From positions 1-7,295 of the forward strand of contig JAEZCD010000174.1 in NCBI GenBank assembly GCA_023430145.1: a stretch of 7,295 nucleotides of DNA, given 5' to 3'. Both the position numbers and the translations under genes were made by a program. Position 1 is the stretch's first letter. Every line of letters begins with the position of its first letter. Below the pieces are notes generated by a model. The model saw only the letters and a program-made list of their open reading frames with translations, searched no databases and was not told the origin of the DNA. This DNA is from Pseudomonadota bacterium (GTDB taxonomy: Bacteria; Pseudomonadota; Alphaproteobacteria; Rhizobiales; Methylopilaceae). Of this stretch, positions 5,495 to 7,295 are shown one piece after another.

Positions 5495-5827
5495 ATGCCC
5501 CTCTATCTGAGCCGTTTCAATTACACGCCAGCAGCCTGGGCGAAGCTCATCCAGAATCCCGAGGACCGCCGCGCCGCCGCCAAGGAGTATATCGAAGCGG
5601 TCGGCGGAAAGTTGCACGGCTTCTGGTATGCCTTCGGGGATCGGGACGGATGCATTTTGTGGGAGGCTCCGGACAACGTCGCGATGGCGGCGACGGCGCT
5701 CGCGATCGGCGCGGGCGGGGCGCTGAGCTCCTCAGAGACGACCGTCCTGTTGACCGTCGAGGAGACGCTCGAAGCCTTGAGGAAGGCCTCCTCGATCAAG
5801 TATCGCCCGCCGGGCGCGAGCGGCTGA
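5495..5827 (+). CDS. Small GYD-domain protein of unknown function
   Basis: A 110-residue soluble protein with no signal peptide or membrane segment. The pattern MPLYLSRFNYTPAAWAKLI, NPEDRR (21-26), GGKLHGFWYAFGDRDG (37-52), LWEAPDN (54-60), ALAIGAGGAL (68-77) and TTVLLTVEE (82-90) is that of the GYD family, small ferredoxin-like-fold proteins with no settled biochemical role. The start is certain: TAAGGAGG (5481-5488) ends 6 nt before the ATG. It is the first gene of the plus-strand group, 110 nt before tarD, and divergent from gntR. The short KYRPPG stretch at the C-terminus appears typical of relatives. A role in hydroxy-acid metabolism is inferred from position only. Confidence 0.88.
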   Translation: MPLYLSRFNYTPAAWAKLIQNPEDRRAAAKEYIEAVGGKLHGFWYAFGDRDGCILWEAPDNVAMAATALAIGAGGALSSSETTVLLTVEETLEALRKASSIKYRPPGASG

Positions 5828-5866
5828 CGCGCACGGGTCCCCCGAAGCGAAAGGCCTCGCTGCAGT

Positions 5867-5895
5867 CCGCCGCCACCTAAAGACAGGTTCGGCGG
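5867..5895 (+). other. Stem-loop between the GYD gene and tarD
   Basis: CCGCCG (5867-5872) pairs with CGGCGG (5890-5895). After a small internal loop, ACCT (5875-5878) pairs with AGGT (5885-5888) around AAAGAC. No U-run follows. It sits 43 nt before the tarD ATG and could affect processing or relative expression of the two genes, if it forms. Confidence 0.35.
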
Positions 5896-5937
5896 GCGGC
5901 TGCGCGCGGCCCCGATCGCATGACCAACGGAGCGGAA

Positions 5938-7101
5938 ATGAGAATCGTCGAACTGCGCGAGGTGACCAAGCCGATCGCCTCGCCGATCCGCAACGCCTTC
6001 ATCGATTTCTCGAAGATGACGACGAGCCTGGTCGCCGTCGTCACCGATGTCGTCCGCGACGGGCGGCGGGTGGTCGGCTACGGCTTCAACTCGAACGGCC
6101 GCTACGGCCAGGGCGGGCTGATCCGCGAGCGTTTCGCACCCCGCATCCTCGAGGCCGACCCGAAATCGCTCCTCGACGACACCGGCCAAAACCTCGATCC
6201 CGACCGCGTCTGGGCGGCGATGATGACCAACGAGAAGCCGGGCGGCCACGGCGAACGCTCGGTCGCCGTCGGCACGATCGACATGGCGGTCTGGGACGCG
6301 GTCGCCAAGATCACGGAGAAGCCGCTGTTCCGGCTGCTCGCCGAGCGCTACGGCGGCACCGCCGATCCCCGCGTGTTCGTCTATGCCGCCGGCGGCTACT
6401 ACTATCCGGGCAAGGACCTCGCCGCCCTTCGCGCCGAGATGCGGTCTTACTTGGACCGCGGCTACACGGTCGTGAAGATGAAGATCGGCGGCGCGCCGAT
6501 CGAGGAGGACCGGGTTCGCATCGAGGCGGTGCTGGAAGAGATTGGCGATCGCGGAAAACTCGCCGTCGACGCCAATGGCCGCTTCGACCTGCCGACGGCG
6601 ATCGCCTACGCGAAGATGCTCAGAAACTACGACCTGTTCTGGTACGAGGAGGCGGGCGACCCGCTCGACTATGCGCTGCAGGCGGCGCTCGCCGAGCATT
6701 ATCCCGGACCGATGGCGACGGGAGAGAACCTCTTCAGCCATCAGGATGCGCGCAACCTTTTGCGCTACGGCGGCATGCGGCCGGACCGGGACTTTTTGCA
6801 GTTCGACTGCGCGCTGTCCTACGGGCTGTGCGAGTACCTGCGCACCCTCGCGGTGCTGAAGGAAGAGGGCTGGTCGGCGCGGCGCTGCATCCCGCATGGC
6901 GGCCACCAGATGTCGCTCGCCATCGCCGCCGGCCTCGGCCTCGGCGGCAACGAGAGCTATCCGGACCTGTTCCAGCCCTATGGCGGCTTCCCGGACGGGG
7001 TTTTCGTCATCGACGGCCACGTGACGCTCCCGGACCTGCCGGGCATCGGCTTCGAGGGCAAGGCGGATCTTTTTGCGCAGATGCGGGCGCTTGCGGCGTG
7101 A
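5938..7101 (+). CDS. tarD: D-tartrate dehydratase, enolase superfamily (mandelate racemase subgroup)
   Basis: A 387-residue cytoplasmic, Mg-dependent enzyme that dehydrates D-tartrate to oxaloacetate. It matches my memory of Bradyrhizobium TarD (389 residues) almost throughout, with a constant offset of two. The magnesium ligands are D211 (VDANGRF), E237 (WYEE) and E263 (ATGEN). The base is K182 in VVKMKIGG. The H320-D290 pair lies in IPHGGHQ and QFDCALS. K100 in NEKPGG is also kept. These equal TarD D213, E239, E265, K184, H322, D292 and K102. I chose the ATG at 5938, with GGAG (5929-5932) 5 nt upstream, and not the ATG at 5920, which has no ribosome binding site and adds six unconserved residues. 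It follows the GYD gene and is divergent from the TRAP operon, which may import its substrate. Another acid-sugar dehydratase is a minor alternative. Confidence 0.93.
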   Translation: MRIVELREVTKPIASPIRNAFIDFSKMTTSLVAVVTDVVRDGRRVVGYGFNSNGRYGQGGLIRERFAPRILEADPKSLLDDTGQNLDPDRVWAAMMTNEKPGGHGERSVAVGTIDMAVWDAVAKITEKPLFRLLAERYGGTADPRVFVYAAGGYYYPGKDLAALRAEMRSYLDRGYTVVKMKIGGAPIEEDRVRIEAVLEEIGDRGKLAVDANGRFDLPTAIAYAKMLRNYDLFWYEEAGDPLDYALQAALAEHYPGPMATGENLFSHQDARNLLRYGGMRPDRDFLQFDCALSYGLCEYLRTLAVLKEEGWSARRCIPHGGHQMSLAIAAGLGLGGNESYPDLFQPYGGFPDGVFVIDGHVTLPDLPGIGFEGKADLFAQMRALAA

Positions 7102-7295
7102 GCGCTCCTCGGTCTGCGTGAGTTTCTCGCCGCTGGCCACCCTACCCCGAATGCTGGGCGCTCGCCCGCCGCCACGCTCGGCGCCCTCCCCGAAATCCCC
7201 GCCGCTCGCCGTCCTCCTGCGCAAGCTCCTCCGCTCGTCGTCCACCCCGAAAGCGGAGGGCCCCCCCGCGTCTCTTGCAGCCGGCGGCGGCGCCG
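7102..7295. other. Right end without a recognisable gene
   Basis: This 194-nt stretch after tarD is rich in C on the plus strand. I see no convincing open frame, ribosome binding site or U-tailed terminator. The only regularities are a short GGGC/GCCC stem near 7156-7167 and three CCCCGAA heptamers (7145, 7188, 7245), which are not evenly spaced. The tarD transcript must end here or beyond the window. Confidence 0.5.

Noticed and set aside
5920..5937. tarD start at the ATG at 5920
   Set aside because: There is no Shine-Dalgarno before it, while GGAG precedes the ATG at 5938 at proper spacing. The six extra residues have no match in recalled TarD.
5521..7245. Minus-strand open frame of 574 codons opposite tarD and the GYD gene
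   Set aside because: Its frame mirrors tarD codon positions and shows no family signature. tarD on the plus strand has every catalytic residue.
7145..7251. Three CCCCGAA heptamers as a regulatory repeat array
   Set aside because: Spacing is uneven (43 and 57 nt) and the motif is short and of a composition expected in this C-rich stretch.

Overview
The window is high-GC DNA that most resembles an alphaproteobacterium of the order Hyphomicrobiales (Rhizobiales). Two things point there. The closest recalled relative of the best-recognised gene is D-tartrate dehydratase of Bradyrhizobium. The intergenic repeats (a GCGAAGCGAAGC-type palindrome and double-hairpin elements ending in GTGAGGGG) are of a kind common in that order. 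I see no mobile-element genes, tRNA, rRNA or CRISPR array. The layout is that of a chromosomal catabolic locus.

There are seven genes in two divergent groups around a control region at about 5262-5494. The minus-strand group reads right to left: a GntR/FCD-type regulator (4488-5261), a TRAP periplasmic binding protein dctP (3508-4491), the small TRAP membrane subunit dctQ (2652-3230), the large TRAP membrane subunit dctM (1242-2648), and a zinc- and NAD-dependent dehydrogenase of the L-idonate 5-dehydrogenase type (199-1245). Joins are tight (4-bp ATGA overlaps at gntR/dctP and dctM/dehydrogenase, a 3-nt gap at dctQ/dctM). The exception is dctP to dctQ, where 277 nt hold a strong hairpin and two inverted copies of a 48-nt double-hairpin repeat.

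The plus-strand group is a small GYD-domain protein (5495-5827) followed by an enolase-superfamily enzyme (5938-7101). The enzyme keeps every active-site residue I recall for D-tartrate dehydratase (TarD).

The simplest reading is a hydroxy-acid utilisation locus. The TRAP system imports a dicarboxylate or sugar acid, probably D-tartrate or a related acid. TarD dehydrates D-tartrate to oxaloacetate for the TCA cycle. The FCD regulator senses an acid ligand and controls both directions from the shared intergenic region. The dehydrogenase would feed in or oxidise a related polyhydroxy acid. The TarD assignment is strong. The transporter's substrate, the dehydrogenase's substrate and the GYD protein's role are inferences from context.

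Both ends of the window (1-198 and 7102-7295) hold no gene I can support. The left end carries a palindromic repeat.
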